64,000 nt of DNA, from NCBI RefSeq assembly GCF_013386115.1, contig NZ_JACAOR010000014.1, positions 310,001-374,000 on the forward strand, in the 5' to 3' direction. This stretch comes from Pseudomonas gingeri. Lineage in GTDB: Bacteria > Pseudomonadota > Gammaproteobacteria > Pseudomonadales > Pseudomonadaceae. Of the stretch, positions 9,190-17,431 are shown piece by piece. The notes under the pieces are model-generated. The model saw only the letters and a list, made by a program, of their open reading frames with translations. It did not search any database and had not been told where the DNA came from. Every line of letters begins with the position of its first letter. Within the stretch, counting starts at the first letter, position 1. Made by a program: the position numbers and the translations under genes.

Positions 9190-9485
9190 ATGCCTGCCGT
9201 ACGGGGCTCGGATAAGCCGTGTAGGACGTTGCGTGTCAGTGATTTGCGATTTTTTATGTAAGAAATTTCCATGAATAAAACCCAATAAAATCAATGGGCT
9301 GTGTTTCATGGAGGCGTTGCGGATACAAAAAATTTCAAAACTCCCGTGTACAGGCATTCCGGGTCGGACGTATTTTCGCCTCACATTGTGCGGTCAGCGA
9401 TGATAGGTCTGTAAGGGAATTCAGCCTGTCGCAAGCCCGGATACCAAGCCGGTCTTGCGCATATAACAATAGAGGGAGCTAACCC
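9190..9485. other. AT-rich intergenic stretch before the HIT gene
   Basis: About 296 bases with clearly lower GC than the neighbours, with A/T-rich runs around 9245-9295. A minus-strand reading frame exists here but has no ribosome site and odd composition. Probably promoter DNA for the HIT gene; I see no firm operator or RNA structure. Confidence 0.4.
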
Positions 9486-9923
9486 GTGAACTGCATTTTC
9501 TGTGCAATCGCCAGACAAGAAGCACCTGCCAGCATCGTCTATGAAGACGAACAGTGCCTGGCGCTGCTTTCCATCCAGCCGATCACCCCCGGTCATGTGC
9601 TGGTCATTCCCAAGGCCCACGCCACCGGCCTGGCCGATATCCCCCCGCAAACCGCAGGCCACATGATGGTGGTCGGGCAGCGTATGGCTAGCGCGTTGCG
9701 CAACAGCGGGATACTGCTGAACGAGCGCTCCTGCGAAGGCATCAATCTGCTGTTGTGCGACGGGGCCGTTGCCGGCCAGACCGTCGGTCACGCCCATTTG
9801 CATGTCCTCGCGCGCTTTGTCGGCGATGGCTTCAATCTCGCCCACGCCGATATTCCACTGGCCAGCCCGCAGTTGCTGGTCGAGCGCGCCGGCAAGATCC
9901 GTTCGGCCCTGGAACAACTCTGA
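9486..9923 (+). CDS. HIT-family nucleotide-binding protein
   Basis: A 145-residue protein of the histidine-triad superfamily. The catalytic triad HAHLHV sits at residues 102-107, and CIFCAI at the N-terminus plus PGHVLVIPK are typical. HIT enzymes hydrolyse nucleoside phosphoramidates or dinucleoside polyphosphates using the middle His. The start is GTG at 9486, set by GAGGGAGCT six bases upstream; no ATG fits. The exact substrate is not predictable. It is followed by a palindromic repeat, so it is likely monocistronic. Confidence 0.9.
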   Translation: MNCIFCAIARQEAPASIVYEDEQCLALLSIQPITPGHVLVIPKAHATGLADIPPQTAGHMMVVGQRMASALRNSGILLNERSCEGINLLLCDGAVAGQTVGHAHLHVLARFVGDGFNLAHADIPLASPQLLVERAGKIRSALEQL

Positions 9924-9944
9924 CGACAGCCGGCTTCGGTTGAT

Positions 9945-10054
9945 GATCGTTCCCACGCTCTGCGTGGGAACGCAGCCCGTGACGCTCCGCGTCACAGCCA
10001 GCACGGACGCGGAGCGTCCGGTGAGGCATTCCCACGCAGAGCATGGGAACGATC
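9945..10054. repeat. GATCGTTCCCACGC-family palindromic repeat, copy 2
   Basis: The most complete copy in the window: GATCGTTCCCACGCTCTGCG at the left end and the inverted ATGGGAACGATC at the right end, with inner palindromes GTGACGCTCCGCGTCAC and GGACGCGGAGCGTCC. The whole 110 bases can fold as one long imperfect hairpin on either strand. It lies between the HIT gene and the acyltransferase operon. Confidence 0.8.
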
Positions 10055-10075
10055 AGTGATCAACTTTGCACGTTC

Positions 10076-10100
10076 AAGGAGGTGAACTCATGAATTGAGT
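10076..10100 (+). promoter_or_regulatory. strong ribosome site over a two-codon ORF and inverted repeat
   Basis: AAGGAGGTGA (10076-10085) is the strongest Shine-Dalgarno site in the neighbourhood, yet the next ATG (10090) reads Met-Asn-stop. ACTCA (10086-10090) and TGAGT (10096-10100) form an inverted repeat across it. A TTG at 10095, nine bases after the site, is in frame with the acyltransferase and would add 24 residues. Either this is a leader mini-ORF or the true start of the operon's first gene. Confidence 0.45.
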
Positions 10101-10166
10101 CATGGGTGTTATGTCGTGTGCCTGGTCGAGCCAAATAATACAGATCATAATAACAAGGAGCGTCTT

Positions 10167-10943
10167 ATGTCGTCATACGGGAGTAACAAGACCGAGTTGC
10201 CATTGGCAAGTATGCAGCTGGTGAAAGATGATGCCGCCGGTGCAGCTATCTACAGTTTCTATGATTCGGTCCTGCACGAACACTGTCAGTCCGACAAAGT
10301 CAGTATTCGTCAGATTGTAACGCCTCAACAGTTTTCCGAGTTGTCACGGGCGCGTTATCGATTGTACGGGCAGCGCAAGGTTTATTATCGGACGCTGTTC
10401 GGCGATTCGGTCGATGAAACCGTCTGCCTCGATGAGTACGATGCCCGCTCTTATGTATTTGCCTGTTATTACGATGGCGAGATTATCGGCACCCAGCGTA
10501 TTACGCCGTTTCCCCATGAGTCCGGGGAGTTTATCGATCACCAGCGTTTGCTGGCGTTCTCCGGGCCCGGTTACGAGAACGAATGCGTGGAGCTGTCGCG
10601 GTTGATTGTCGATAAACATGCTCCGGTCAGGAACGTGGTCAGCGCCCTGGCGATGACCGGTGCGTCGTTGGTGGCCCTGCTGGGCGGCTACAAGACTTTC
10701 ATCACTTACGTGAAACCCCGGCTGGCGCCGAAGTTCGACAGCTCGGTGTTTGACCAGGACGGCATCCTGTTCCAGATCAAGGCCCGTGGCGATCACTACT
10801 ACGCCTTGTACAAGGGCGATCTGCTGCCGTCGGTGACGCCCTTCTTCGGCCTGGAGCAATGCCCGGCGGACCTCAAGGACATCGACGGACTGATCCGCCA
10901 TACCCTCGCTGCCCGCGCGGGACGCCAGGCCCTGGCGGTCTGA
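10167..10943 (+). CDS. FeeM/autoinducer-synthase-like N-acyltransferase (GNAT fold)
   Basis: 258 residues from the ATG at 10167 (AAGGAG six bases before); a TTG start at 10095 is an alternative. Features match the acyl-homoserine-lactone synthase/FeeM branch of the GNAT fold: ARYRLYGQRKVYY, then LDEYDARSYVF, the strand GEIIGTQRITPF, and VELSRLIVD, equivalent to the E-x-S-R block of LuxI and FeeM enzymes. Such enzymes move an acyl chain from acyl-ACP or acyl-CoA to an amine. First gene of a four-gene operon with a SnoaL-like protein, a diiron oxidase and an acyl-CoA ligase. The 5' half is richer in A/T than the rest. No luxR gene is adjacent, so a signal molecule is not implied. Confidence 0.72.
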   Translation: MSSYGSNKTELPLASMQLVKDDAAGAAIYSFYDSVLHEHCQSDKVSIRQIVTPQQFSELSRARYRLYGQRKVYYRTLFGDSVDETVCLDEYDARSYVFACYYDGEIIGTQRITPFPHESGEFIDHQRLLAFSGPGYENECVELSRLIVDKHAPVRNVVSALAMTGASLVALLGGYKTFITYVKPRLAPKFDSSVFDQDGILFQIKARGDHYYALYKGDLLPSVTPFFGLEQCPADLKDIDGLIRHTLAARAGRQALAV

Positions 10944-10981
10944 AAAACATAATAAATCGACAATAACGAGGTTGATGTCAG

Positions 10982-11380
10982 ATGGAAGCCCAGAACAAGG
11001 CCGTGGTCATCGAATTTTACGAGCGCATGTTCGGCCAGCGTGAACTCGCGGTCGCCGATACGCTGATTGCCGAAGACTATGTGCAACACAACAACGTGTT
11101 CATCCCGCCGCGTCGTGAAGGATTCAAGAGCTACTTCGCGCAGTTTTTCAAGACCTTTCCGGAGTCCGGGACCAGTATCAAGCAAGTGTGTGCCGAAGGC
11201 GATTATGTCTTCCTCTATGCGACCCATTGGGCCAAACATAGATTCTTTACCGTGAAGTACAAGGTGATCGATATCTATCGTGTGGAAAACGGTGTGCTGA
11301 TGGAACACTGGGACACTATCGAGGGCGTCGGCTTCTTCTCCAAGTTCATGTATATCATCAAGTCCGTGTTGCGTCTGTAA
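10982..11380 (+). CDS. SnoaL/NTF2-like protein
   Basis: A 132-residue protein of the NTF2-like cone fold, closest in look to the SnoaL-type group: FYERMFGQRELAVADTLIAEDYVQHN at the start and IDIYRVENGVLMEHWDT near the end, where His and Asp usually line the pocket. Homologues act as cyclases, hydrolases or carrier-like partners in small-molecule pathways. The ATG at 10982 follows ACGAGG, 38 bases after the acyltransferase stop. An unusual hydrophobic tail (FFSKFMYIIKSVLRL) could touch membrane or an acyl chain. Function here is inferred from its operon only. Confidence 0.75.
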   Translation: MEAQNKAVVIEFYERMFGQRELAVADTLIAEDYVQHNNVFIPPRREGFKSYFAQFFKTFPESGTSIKQVCAEGDYVFLYATHWAKHRFFTVKYKVIDIYRVENGVLMEHWDTIEGVGFFSKFMYIIKSVLRL

Positions 11381-11448
11381 ACCCGCGTCCGCGCCGGTAC
11401 ATAAGAAATGTCATAAACGATCTATAACACCACCAGGGAAAGAGTGAA

Positions 11449-12102
11449 ATGACTGAGTTCAGAGATGAGTTGAAGGCTGTCTGTGATGCCGAATGGGCCA
11501 AGATCAAGGCTGGCCGCTTCTTTCAGATGATGAAGCGCCCCGAGTTGCAACGCGAGTTGTATATCAAGTCGATTGTCCAGGTGTATCACTACACCAAGAA
11601 CAACGCGATCAACCAGGCCGTGGCCTGCTGGAACCAGGACCACAAGAAGGTCGGCCTGCTGCGTTTCGCCATGAAGCACGCGCTGGAAGAACTGGGCCAT
11701 GAAAACATGGCCTACAACGACCTGATCGCCATCGGCGTGGACCCGGCCGAATTCGAAAAACCGATGCTGCCGGCCACCGAGGCCTTCTACGGCTACCTGG
11801 ATTATGTCTCCGTCTGCCGCGGGATCATTCCACGCCTGGGCTACAGCTTCTGGGCGGAGGACTCCTACGAGCACCTCGAGCCGATGATGGATATCTGCAA
11901 GAACAGCCTCAAGCTCACCGACAAGCAAATGACCTTCTTTGTCGCCCACGCGATCATCGATGCCAAGCACTCCGAGGAGGTCAACGCGGCCATCGACCGT
12001 TGGGTGGTCACCGATGAAGAGAAGGAGTCGGTGAAGCAGGTGGCACGGACCACCGTGTACCTGATGGGCAAGATTCTCGAGTCGGTCGCCGACGAGTTCT
12101 GA
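11449..12102 (+). CDS. heme-oxygenase-like diiron oxidase (TenA/PqqC-like fold)
   Basis: A 217-residue all-helical protein. Candidate metal ligands fit the heme-oxygenase-like diiron oxidase (HDO) pattern: EELGHE near residues 81-86 and DAKHSEE near 167-173. Characterised HDOs (UndA, BesC, SznF) use this scaffold to cleave or oxidise fatty acids and amino acids. This one does not look like UndA. It sits between the SnoaL-like gene and the acyl-CoA ligase, 68 and 117 bases away. A short hairpin, CGCCTTC/GAAGGCG at 12116-12145, follows it. I infer oxidation of an acylated intermediate; a non-redox TenA-like role cannot be excluded. Confidence 0.75.
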   Translation: MTEFRDELKAVCDAEWAKIKAGRFFQMMKRPELQRELYIKSIVQVYHYTKNNAINQAVACWNQDHKKVGLLRFAMKHALEELGHENMAYNDLIAIGVDPAEFEKPMLPATEAFYGYLDYVSVCRGIIPRLGYSFWAEDSYEHLEPMMDICKNSLKLTDKQMTFFVAHAIIDAKHSEEVNAAIDRWVVTDEEKESVKQVARTTVYLMGKILESVADEF

Positions 12103-12219
12103 CCGCGCGATGCAGCGCCTTCCCGTATCCGCATGCGCGAAGGCGTTGTCCATGGCGGGTAGGCAAAGGAAAGGACCGGTTGGCCCGGTATCCAGTGGGC
12201 CAACCCATTAGGAGGTGCC

Positions 12220-14052
12220 ATGAGCAGCAACAGCGATATGATTACCTGGGGCATGATGATGCGCAAGATTCCCACCATTACCCGGGCGATTCCCCGGCTG
12301 GTGAAGGGCGTCAAGGTGTCCAAGCCCAAGGCCGATCAACCCTGCGGCCTGGCCTGGTCGTTCGAGCAGGCGGTGCAGCGCAACCCCGATGGCGTGGCCT
12401 TGCTCTACAAGGACAGCCGGTTCAGCTACCGGCAGGTCAACCAGTGGGCCAATCGCATTGCCCACTACCTGCTGGCACGTGGCCTGAAAAAGGGCGACGT
12501 GGTCGGCATTTTCATCGAGAACCGCCCCGAGCTGCTGGTGAGCGTACTGGCGGTGAGCAAGGCCGGCGGGATCTGCGCCATGCTCAATACGTCGCAAACC
12601 AACAACGTGCTGATCCATAGCCTGAACCTGGTCAAGCCGACCGCGATCATCGTCGGTGAGGAACTGGTCGCGGCCTACGATGGCGTACGCGACCAGGTCG
12701 CCATCGACGCGTCGAGCTGCTACTTTCTCGCCGACGCCGATACCACCCGCGACCCGGGCCAGGCGCCCGCGGGTTATGTCAACCTGGCGCGGGTCAGCGA
12801 AGAGCATCCGGCCATCAATCCGATCACCAGCCAGCAGATCTACGCCGACGATGCCTGCTTCTACATCTATACCTCGGGCACCACCGGACTGCCCAAGGCC
12901 GGGGTGTTCAAGCACGGGCGCTGGATGCGGGTCTACGGCAGCTTCGGCCTGATCGCCCTGGATATGCAGCCCGACGACATCATCTACTGCACCTTGCCGC
13001 TCTACCACGCCACCGGCCTGTGCGTGAGCTGGGGCTCGGCCCTGGCCGGAGCATCGGGCTTCGCCATCCGCCGCAAGTTCAGCGCCAGTCATTTCTGGGA
13101 AGATGCACGGCGGTTCAAGGCCACCACGCTCTGCTACGTCGGCGAACTGTGCCGCTACCTGGTCGACCGGCCGGCGGCCGCTGACGATGCCGACAACCCG
13201 GTGGTGAAGATGATCGGCAATGGCCTGCGTCCTGGCGTCTGGACCGAGTTCAAGGCGCGTTTCGCCATCGACCGGGTCTGCGAGCTGTATGCCGCGAGTG
13301 ACGGCAATATCGGCTTTTCCAACATCCTCAACTTCGACAACACCATCGGTTTTGCCCTCAACGAATGGTCGCTGGTGGAGTACGACCACGATACCGGCGA
13401 GCCGCGTCGTGGCCCGGACGGTTTCATGCTGAAGGTCGGCAAGGGCGGGCAGGGCCTGCTGTTGGCCAAGATCGACGACAAGGCACCGTTCGACGGCTAT
13501 ACCGACCCGGAAAAGAACAAGAAGGTGGTCTTGCATGATGTGTTCGAGGTGGGCGATCGCTATTTCAATACCGGCGACCTGATCCGCGATATTGGTTTCG
13601 GCCATGCCCAGTTTGTCGATCGCCTGGGGGATACCTATCGCTGGAAAGGTGAAAACGTTTCTACCACCGAGGTCGAGAACATCCTGGTGTTGCACCCGCA
13701 TATCAGCGAGGCAGTGGCCTACGGCGTGGAGATCAGGAACACCAACGGCCGTGCCGGCATGGTCGCGATCACCCCGGCGGTGCCCCAGGAGCAACTGGAT
13801 CTGGACGACCTGCTGCAGTTCGCCCGCAGCCAGATGCCGTTCTATGCGGTGCCGCTGTTCCTGCGGGTCAAGTCCTGCATGGAAACCACGGGTACCTTCA
13901 AGTACCAGAAGACCCGGTTGAAGAACGAAGCGTTCGACCCGGGCCAGGTCGGGGAAGATCCGGTCTACGCCTGGTTACCGGGTTCGGAAACCTATGTGCC
14001 GGTCACCGACGAGGTGTTGCAGGCGATTCATGGGGGGCAGTTCCGCTACTAG
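12220..14052 (+). CDS. FATP-type long-chain acyl-CoA synthetase
   Basis: A 610-residue adenylate-forming enzyme. The AMP-binding P-loop YIYTSGTTGLPKA lies near residues 211-223, YAASDGNIGF is the A5 region, and the acyl-CoA ligase motif reads FNTGDLIRDIGFG followed by FVDRLGDTYRWKGENVSTTEVE. The residues after this motif and the C-terminal FKYQKTRLKNEAFDP are typical of the FATP/very-long-chain branch rather than FadD. It makes acyl-AMP and then acyl-CoA. AGGAGGTG precedes the ATG. Last gene of the operon; it probably supplies the activated acyl chain to the acyltransferase. Confidence 0.9.
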   Translation: MSSNSDMITWGMMMRKIPTITRAIPRLVKGVKVSKPKADQPCGLAWSFEQAVQRNPDGVALLYKDSRFSYRQVNQWANRIAHYLLARGLKKGDVVGIFIENRPELLVSVLAVSKAGGICAMLNTSQTNNVLIHSLNLVKPTAIIVGEELVAAYDGVRDQVAIDASSCYFLADADTTRDPGQAPAGYVNLARVSEEHPAINPITSQQIYADDACFYIYTSGTTGLPKAGVFKHGRWMRVYGSFGLIALDMQPDDIIYCTLPLYHATGLCVSWGSALAGASGFAIRRKFSASHFWEDARRFKATTLCYVGELCRYLVDRPAAADDADNPVVKMIGNGLRPGVWTEFKARFAIDRVCELYAASDGNIGFSNILNFDNTIGFALNEWSLVEYDHDTGEPRRGPDGFMLKVGKGGQGLLLAKIDDKAPFDGYTDPEKNKKVVLHDVFEVGDRYFNTGDLIRDIGFGHAQFVDRLGDTYRWKGENVSTTEVENILVLHPHISEAVAYGVEIRNTNGRAGMVAITPAVPQEQLDLDDLLQFARSQMPFYAVPLFLRVKSCMETTGTFKYQKTRLKNEAFDPGQVGEDPVYAWLPGSETYVPVTDEVLQAIHGGQFRY

Positions 14053-14079
14053 CCTGATGATCGTTGCCACGCCATCGTA

Positions 14080-14155
14080 GATCGTTCCCACGCTCCGCGT
14101 GGGAATGCCTCAACGGACGCTCTGCGTCCGCTCCTGTGACGCGGAGCGTGGGAAC
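14080..14155. repeat. GATCGTTCCCACGC-family palindromic repeat, copy 3
   Basis: GATCGTTCCCACGCTCCGCG at the left, GGACGCTCTGCGTCC inside and GGAGCGTGGGAAC at the right. A partial copy of the left end (GATCGTTGCCACGC) precedes it at about 14059. It lies between the convergent acyl-CoA synthetase and PatB genes. Confidence 0.78.
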
Positions 14156-14162
14156 TAACTGC

Positions 14163-15311
14163 TCAGCGCCGGCGCAGGCTGTCTTCCATGCGCCGGATGC
14201 CTTCTTCCAGCAGCGCTCTGGGGCAACCGAAGTTCAGGCGGACGAACTGCCGGGCATCGTCGGCGAACTCGATGCCCGCGCTCAAGCCGACCTTGGCCTG
14301 CTCCAGGAAGAAGGTGTACGGATCCTCCAGGCCCAATGCCGTGCAATCCAGCCACGCCAGGTAGGTGCCCTGGGCCGGCTGCATGACCACCCCCGGCAAG
14401 CGGGTCTGCACGGCGTGTTGCAGGTAGTCGCGGTTGGCCTGCAGGTATTTGACCAGTTCCTCGAGCCACGGCCCGCATTCGGTGTAGGCGGTCAGTGTGG
14501 CTTCCAGGCCGAGGGTGTTGACACTGTCGACCATGCCTCCGCGGGCGGCGTTGAAGCGCTCGCGGACCGTGGCGTCCTGGATGATCGCGTAGGCGGTTTT
14601 CAACCCGGCGATGTTGTAGGCCTTGCTCGCCGACATCAGGGTGATGGTGTGCCGGGCGATCTGCGGGCTCAGCGAGGCGATCGGTACATGCCGGCGGCCG
14701 TCGAAACAGAGGTCGCCGTGGATTTCGTCGGAGACGATCAGCGCGCCCTGTTCCAGGCAGATATCGGCGATCTGTTGCAGTTCTTCCCGGGGAAAGACCT
14801 TGCCCAGCGGGTTGTGCGGGTTGCTCAGCAGCAGCGCGCCGCCGCCCTGCAAGGCGCTGCGCAGGGCGGCGAACGGGGTGATGTAGTCGCCGCGGGCATC
14901 GCGATCGAACGGCAGCTCGATTTTCGGCAGGTTCCAGTGGCCCGGGGCCAGGCGCAGCGGGCGGTAGTTGGGGGTCTGCACCACGACATTCTGGCCCGGT
15001 TGCACAAAGGCGCGCAGGGCCATGTTGAAACCCGGTTCGACACCGGGCAGGAAAATCAGCTCCTGGGGCTGCACGCGCCAGGCGTACTTGGCCCAGAGGT
15101 CGGCGACGATGGCCTGGCGCAGGGCATCCTGGGCCACGCTGTAACCCAGTTGCGGGTGTTCAAGACGCTGGTGCAAGGCCTGGGTGATCGCGTTCGCGAC
15201 CGGCAGGTCCATGTCTGCCACCCACATGGGCAGGACATCGGCCGGGTAACGGCTCCACTTGGTGCTGCCGGTGTTGCGGCGGTCGAGTAGCGTGTCGAAA
15301 TTGAAGGTCAT
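14163..15311 (-). CDS. PatB/MalY-type PLP-dependent C-S lyase / aminotransferase
   Basis: A 382-residue fold-type-I PLP enzyme. WSRYPADVLPMWVADMD at residues 19-35 is the MalY/PatB signature; SNPHNPLG, VSDEIHGD and SASKAYNIAGLK (with the PLP-binding Lys) are in order. Family members cleave cystathionine, cystine or other cysteine conjugates to pyruvate, ammonia and a thiol. It starts with a cytoplasmic Met and no signal. A terminator for the upstream gene lies just before its start, so it is likely transcribed alone. Confidence 0.9.
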   Translation of the reverse strand: MTFNFDTLLDRRNTGSTKWSRYPADVLPMWVADMDLPVANAITQALHQRLEHPQLGYSVAQDALRQAIVADLWAKYAWRVQPQELIFLPGVEPGFNMALRAFVQPGQNVVVQTPNYRPLRLAPGHWNLPKIELPFDRDARGDYITPFAALRSALQGGGALLLSNPHNPLGKVFPREELQQIADICLEQGALIVSDEIHGDLCFDGRRHVPIASLSPQIARHTITLMSASKAYNIAGLKTAYAIIQDATVRERFNAARGGMVDSVNTLGLEATLTAYTECGPWLEELVKYLQANRDYLQHAVQTRLPGVVMQPAQGTYLAWLDCTALGLEDPYTFFLEQAKVGLSAGIEFADDARQFVRLNFGCPRALLEEGIRRMEDSLRRR

Positions 15312-15328
15312 GCTGGTTGCACATCTCG

Positions 15329-15353
15329 AAAGAAATCCCCGAAGTCGTCGGGG
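15329..15353 (-). terminator. intrinsic terminator of the diguanylate cyclase gene
   Basis: CCCCGA (15337-15342) and TCGGGG (15348-15353) form a stem with a five-base loop; on the minus strand it is followed by ATTTCTTT. It sits in the gap between the cyclase stop and the PatB start, separating two leftward units. Confidence 0.6.
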
Positions 15354-15418
15354 GTTCAGGGTCTGGAAAGGCGGGTAAAGGCCGGTGGGCCCGTGGTGCG
15401 TCGTCCGGGGTGTCCAGT

Positions 15419-16999
15419 CTATCCGTTCGCGTCGTTCGGCGGCATTCCCGGAGCGACCGATTCCACCCGGTTACGGCCGTTGCCCTTGGCCCGGTACAGG
15501 GCCCGGTCCGCTTCCTTGAGGGCCAGGGCGATGCTCTGGCGGTCCCGGGGCCAGTCGGTGACGCCGAGGGACACGGTAACCGGGATGCCGTTCGGGCTTT
15601 CGGTGTAGGCCATGGCCGCGCGCAACCGCTCGGCCACCTGGACGGCCTGGGCCAGGGGCGTGCCGGGCAGCAGCATCATGAACTCTTCACCGCCTTGGCG
15701 GCAGAGCACGTCGCTTTCCCGGGAATGGCGGCGCATCTGCTGGGCCAGGTGTTGCAGCACCAGGTCGCCGGCACTGTGCCCGTAGCTGTCGTTGACCTGC
15801 TTGAAGTGGTCGATATCCAGGGCCAGCACCGCGAACGGCTGGCGGCGGCTTTCCCAATCCTCGAGGATCAATTGCAGGCCGCGCCGGTTGGTCAGGCCGG
15901 TCAGCGGGTCGGTGACGTTTTCCTGGTTCAGCCGGCCGAGTTGCTGGTGCAGCGACAGCAGGGCCTTCTGCATGGCGTTTTTCAACTGGGCCGCCTCGTA
16001 GTACCAGGCCTTCACCTTGCTCACCGATTGCGCGGCCGTCGAGGAACCCCAGTACTGGGTGGAGTTGGCCAGTTGCCAGAGCGGCCGGGTGATCAGCGTC
16101 GAAACCCACCAGATCCCCAGCAGCGACAGCAGCAGCAACGGCACGGCGTAGCCGGCGACCTCCAGCATCAGCCGTTTCAGGCCCTCCAGGGTGATATCGG
16201 TGGGTCGTTGGCTGATCACCCCCCAACCGATCCGCGGCACAGGGGCGTAACCGGTGAGCATGTCGATGCCCTGGGAGTTGGTCAGGCGCAGGCTGCCGGT
16301 CTCGCCGGCGATCACCGCGTCGATCGCCGGATTGCCCTTGATCACGTCGCCGACCCGTGCGGGGTCCTGGTGATAGATCAGCCGGCCCTGGGTGTCGACC
16401 ACGTAGAGGTAGGAACCGTCACGGTAATAATGCTCGCCCAGCAGCGAGTGCAGGATATTCGGTTCGTTGAGGTAGATCCCGGCGCCCAGGTAGCCCAGGT
16501 AATTGCCATCGCCATCGAAGATCGGATGGGAGATCTGGATCATCAGATGGTTGTTGGCGCCGATATAGGGCCTGGAAATATAGGGCTGGCGCAAGGCGCT
16601 GGCCTGGCGGAAGCCTTCGCTGGTGGAGAAGGCCCCGGTCAGGTTCATCGACAGCGGCGAGGAGGCGATGATCTTGCCATCGGCACGGATCACGATCACC
16701 GAGTTGAAACTGCCGGTCTGGCGACGCAGCCGGTGAACTTCCTGCCACAGCTGTTCCGGCTGGTTCCAGAGATCGGTGATCAGGCCCGCGCTGAAGGCCA
16801 GTTGCTGCTGGGTCGACTTGAGAAAGTTTTCCGTGGAACTGGCCAGTTTCAGGGCGTAGATCCGGTTGGCTTCCAGGGTCTGCGCCATCAGGAAGTTGCG
16901 CTGGGTCTGGTAGCTGGCGAAGAACAGGTTGCCGGCGGTCAGGGTGACGACGGAAAGCGACAGCAACAGGATCAATCGGCGGAGGTCGATACGTGGCAT
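15419..16999 (-). CDS. membrane diguanylate cyclase with periplasmic Cache sensor
   Basis: 526 residues from the ATG at 16999 (an in-frame ATG at 17071 would add 24). An N-terminal membrane helix (LILLLSLSVVTLTAGNLFF) is followed by a roughly 250-residue periplasmic double-Cache-like sensor (DGNYLGYLGAGIYL, VVDTQGRLIYHQDP), a second helix near VPLLLLSLLGIWWVSTL and a C-terminal GGDEF domain. The active-site loop reads GGEEF, and the inhibitory site RxxD is intact as RESD five residues before it. It should make cyclic di-GMP from two GTP in response to an outside ligand, with product feedback. No phosphodiesterase domain. Confidence 0.92.
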   Translation of the reverse strand: MPRIDLRRLILLLSLSVVTLTAGNLFFASYQTQRNFLMAQTLEANRIYALKLASSTENFLKSTQQQLAFSAGLITDLWNQPEQLWQEVHRLRRQTGSFNSVIVIRADGKIIASSPLSMNLTGAFSTSEGFRQASALRQPYISRPYIGANNHLMIQISHPIFDGDGNYLGYLGAGIYLNEPNILHSLLGEHYYRDGSYLYVVDTQGRLIYHQDPARVGDVIKGNPAIDAVIAGETGSLRLTNSQGIDMLTGYAPVPRIGWGVISQRPTDITLEGLKRLMLEVAGYAVPLLLLSLLGIWWVSTLITRPLWQLANSTQYWGSSTAAQSVSKVKAWYYEAAQLKNAMQKALLSLHQQLGRLNQENVTDPLTGLTNRRGLQLILEDWESRRQPFAVLALDIDHFKQVNDSYGHSAGDLVLQHLAQQMRRHSRESDVLCRQGGEEFMMLLPGTPLAQAVQVAERLRAAMAYTESPNGIPVTVSLGVTDWPRDRQSIALALKEADRALYRAKGNGRNRVESVAPGMPPNDANG

Positions 17000-17181
17000 A
17001 GGGTTCTTATGAAGATAGGCGGGAGCGGTGGCCGAATGACCCTGGGTGCAATGATAGATCAGGGCAGGCACAGAAAATGAGTGGGTATTGTCTTCATCGG
17101 CAAAAAAACTTTATTCATGACGAACGTTTTTCCCGAATCGCCCCCTAATGTCCTGATTACTGGCCTAAAAAGGACAGCGGT

Positions 17182-17400
17182 ATGACACTTTTCCTGATCA
17201 TCGCCCTGGAGTTCGGTGCCATAGGGATCGCCATCTGGGCACTGGGACATTTCGACCGCCAGCCGGGCAGGCGCTGGGCAACGCGCCAGGCGAGCGTCAG
17301 CTGGAGCTACGGACCGGAGAGGGAAGGCTCCCTCGAACTGTTCGGGGAAGCCATCCTGGTGCTGTCGCTGATGTTGCTGGCTGTGTACCTGTGCATCTGA
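17182..17400 (+). CDS. small membrane protein, 72 residues
   Basis: Two predicted membrane segments: LFLIIALEFGAIGIAIWAL near the N-terminus and AILVLSLMLLAVYLCI at the C-terminal end, with a short Arg-rich loop (RQPGRRWATRQ) between. AAAGGAC precedes the ATG. It is divergent from the cyclase gene and convergent with the methyltransferase gene. No recognised family; possibly a small accessory inner-membrane protein. Confidence 0.6.
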   Translation: MTLFLIIALEFGAIGIAIWALGHFDRQPGRRWATRQASVSWSYGPEREGSLELFGEAILVLSLMLLAVYLCI

Positions 17401-17431
17401 CGCGGGCGAGGTCCGCGTTGGCGCGAGGTTT

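Noticed and set aside
9148..9384. 78-codon minus-strand frame in the gap before the HIT gene
   Set aside because: It overlaps the terminator at 9158-9189, has no ribosome site and reads as basic low-quality sequence.
10167..10943. True acyl-homoserine-lactone synthase (LuxI)
   Set aside because: Only the fold-level blocks match; there is no luxR partner and the operon encodes a CoA ligase and an oxidase, more like an N-acyl metabolite pathway.
11449..12102. UndA (1-undecene synthase)
   Set aside because: It shares the helical fold and a diiron-type motif but not the sequence I recall for UndA; gene context with an acyltransferase and ligase also differs.
12208..13794. 528-codon minus-strand frame opposite the acyl-CoA synthetase
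   Set aside because: Shadow of a gene with complete adenylation motifs.
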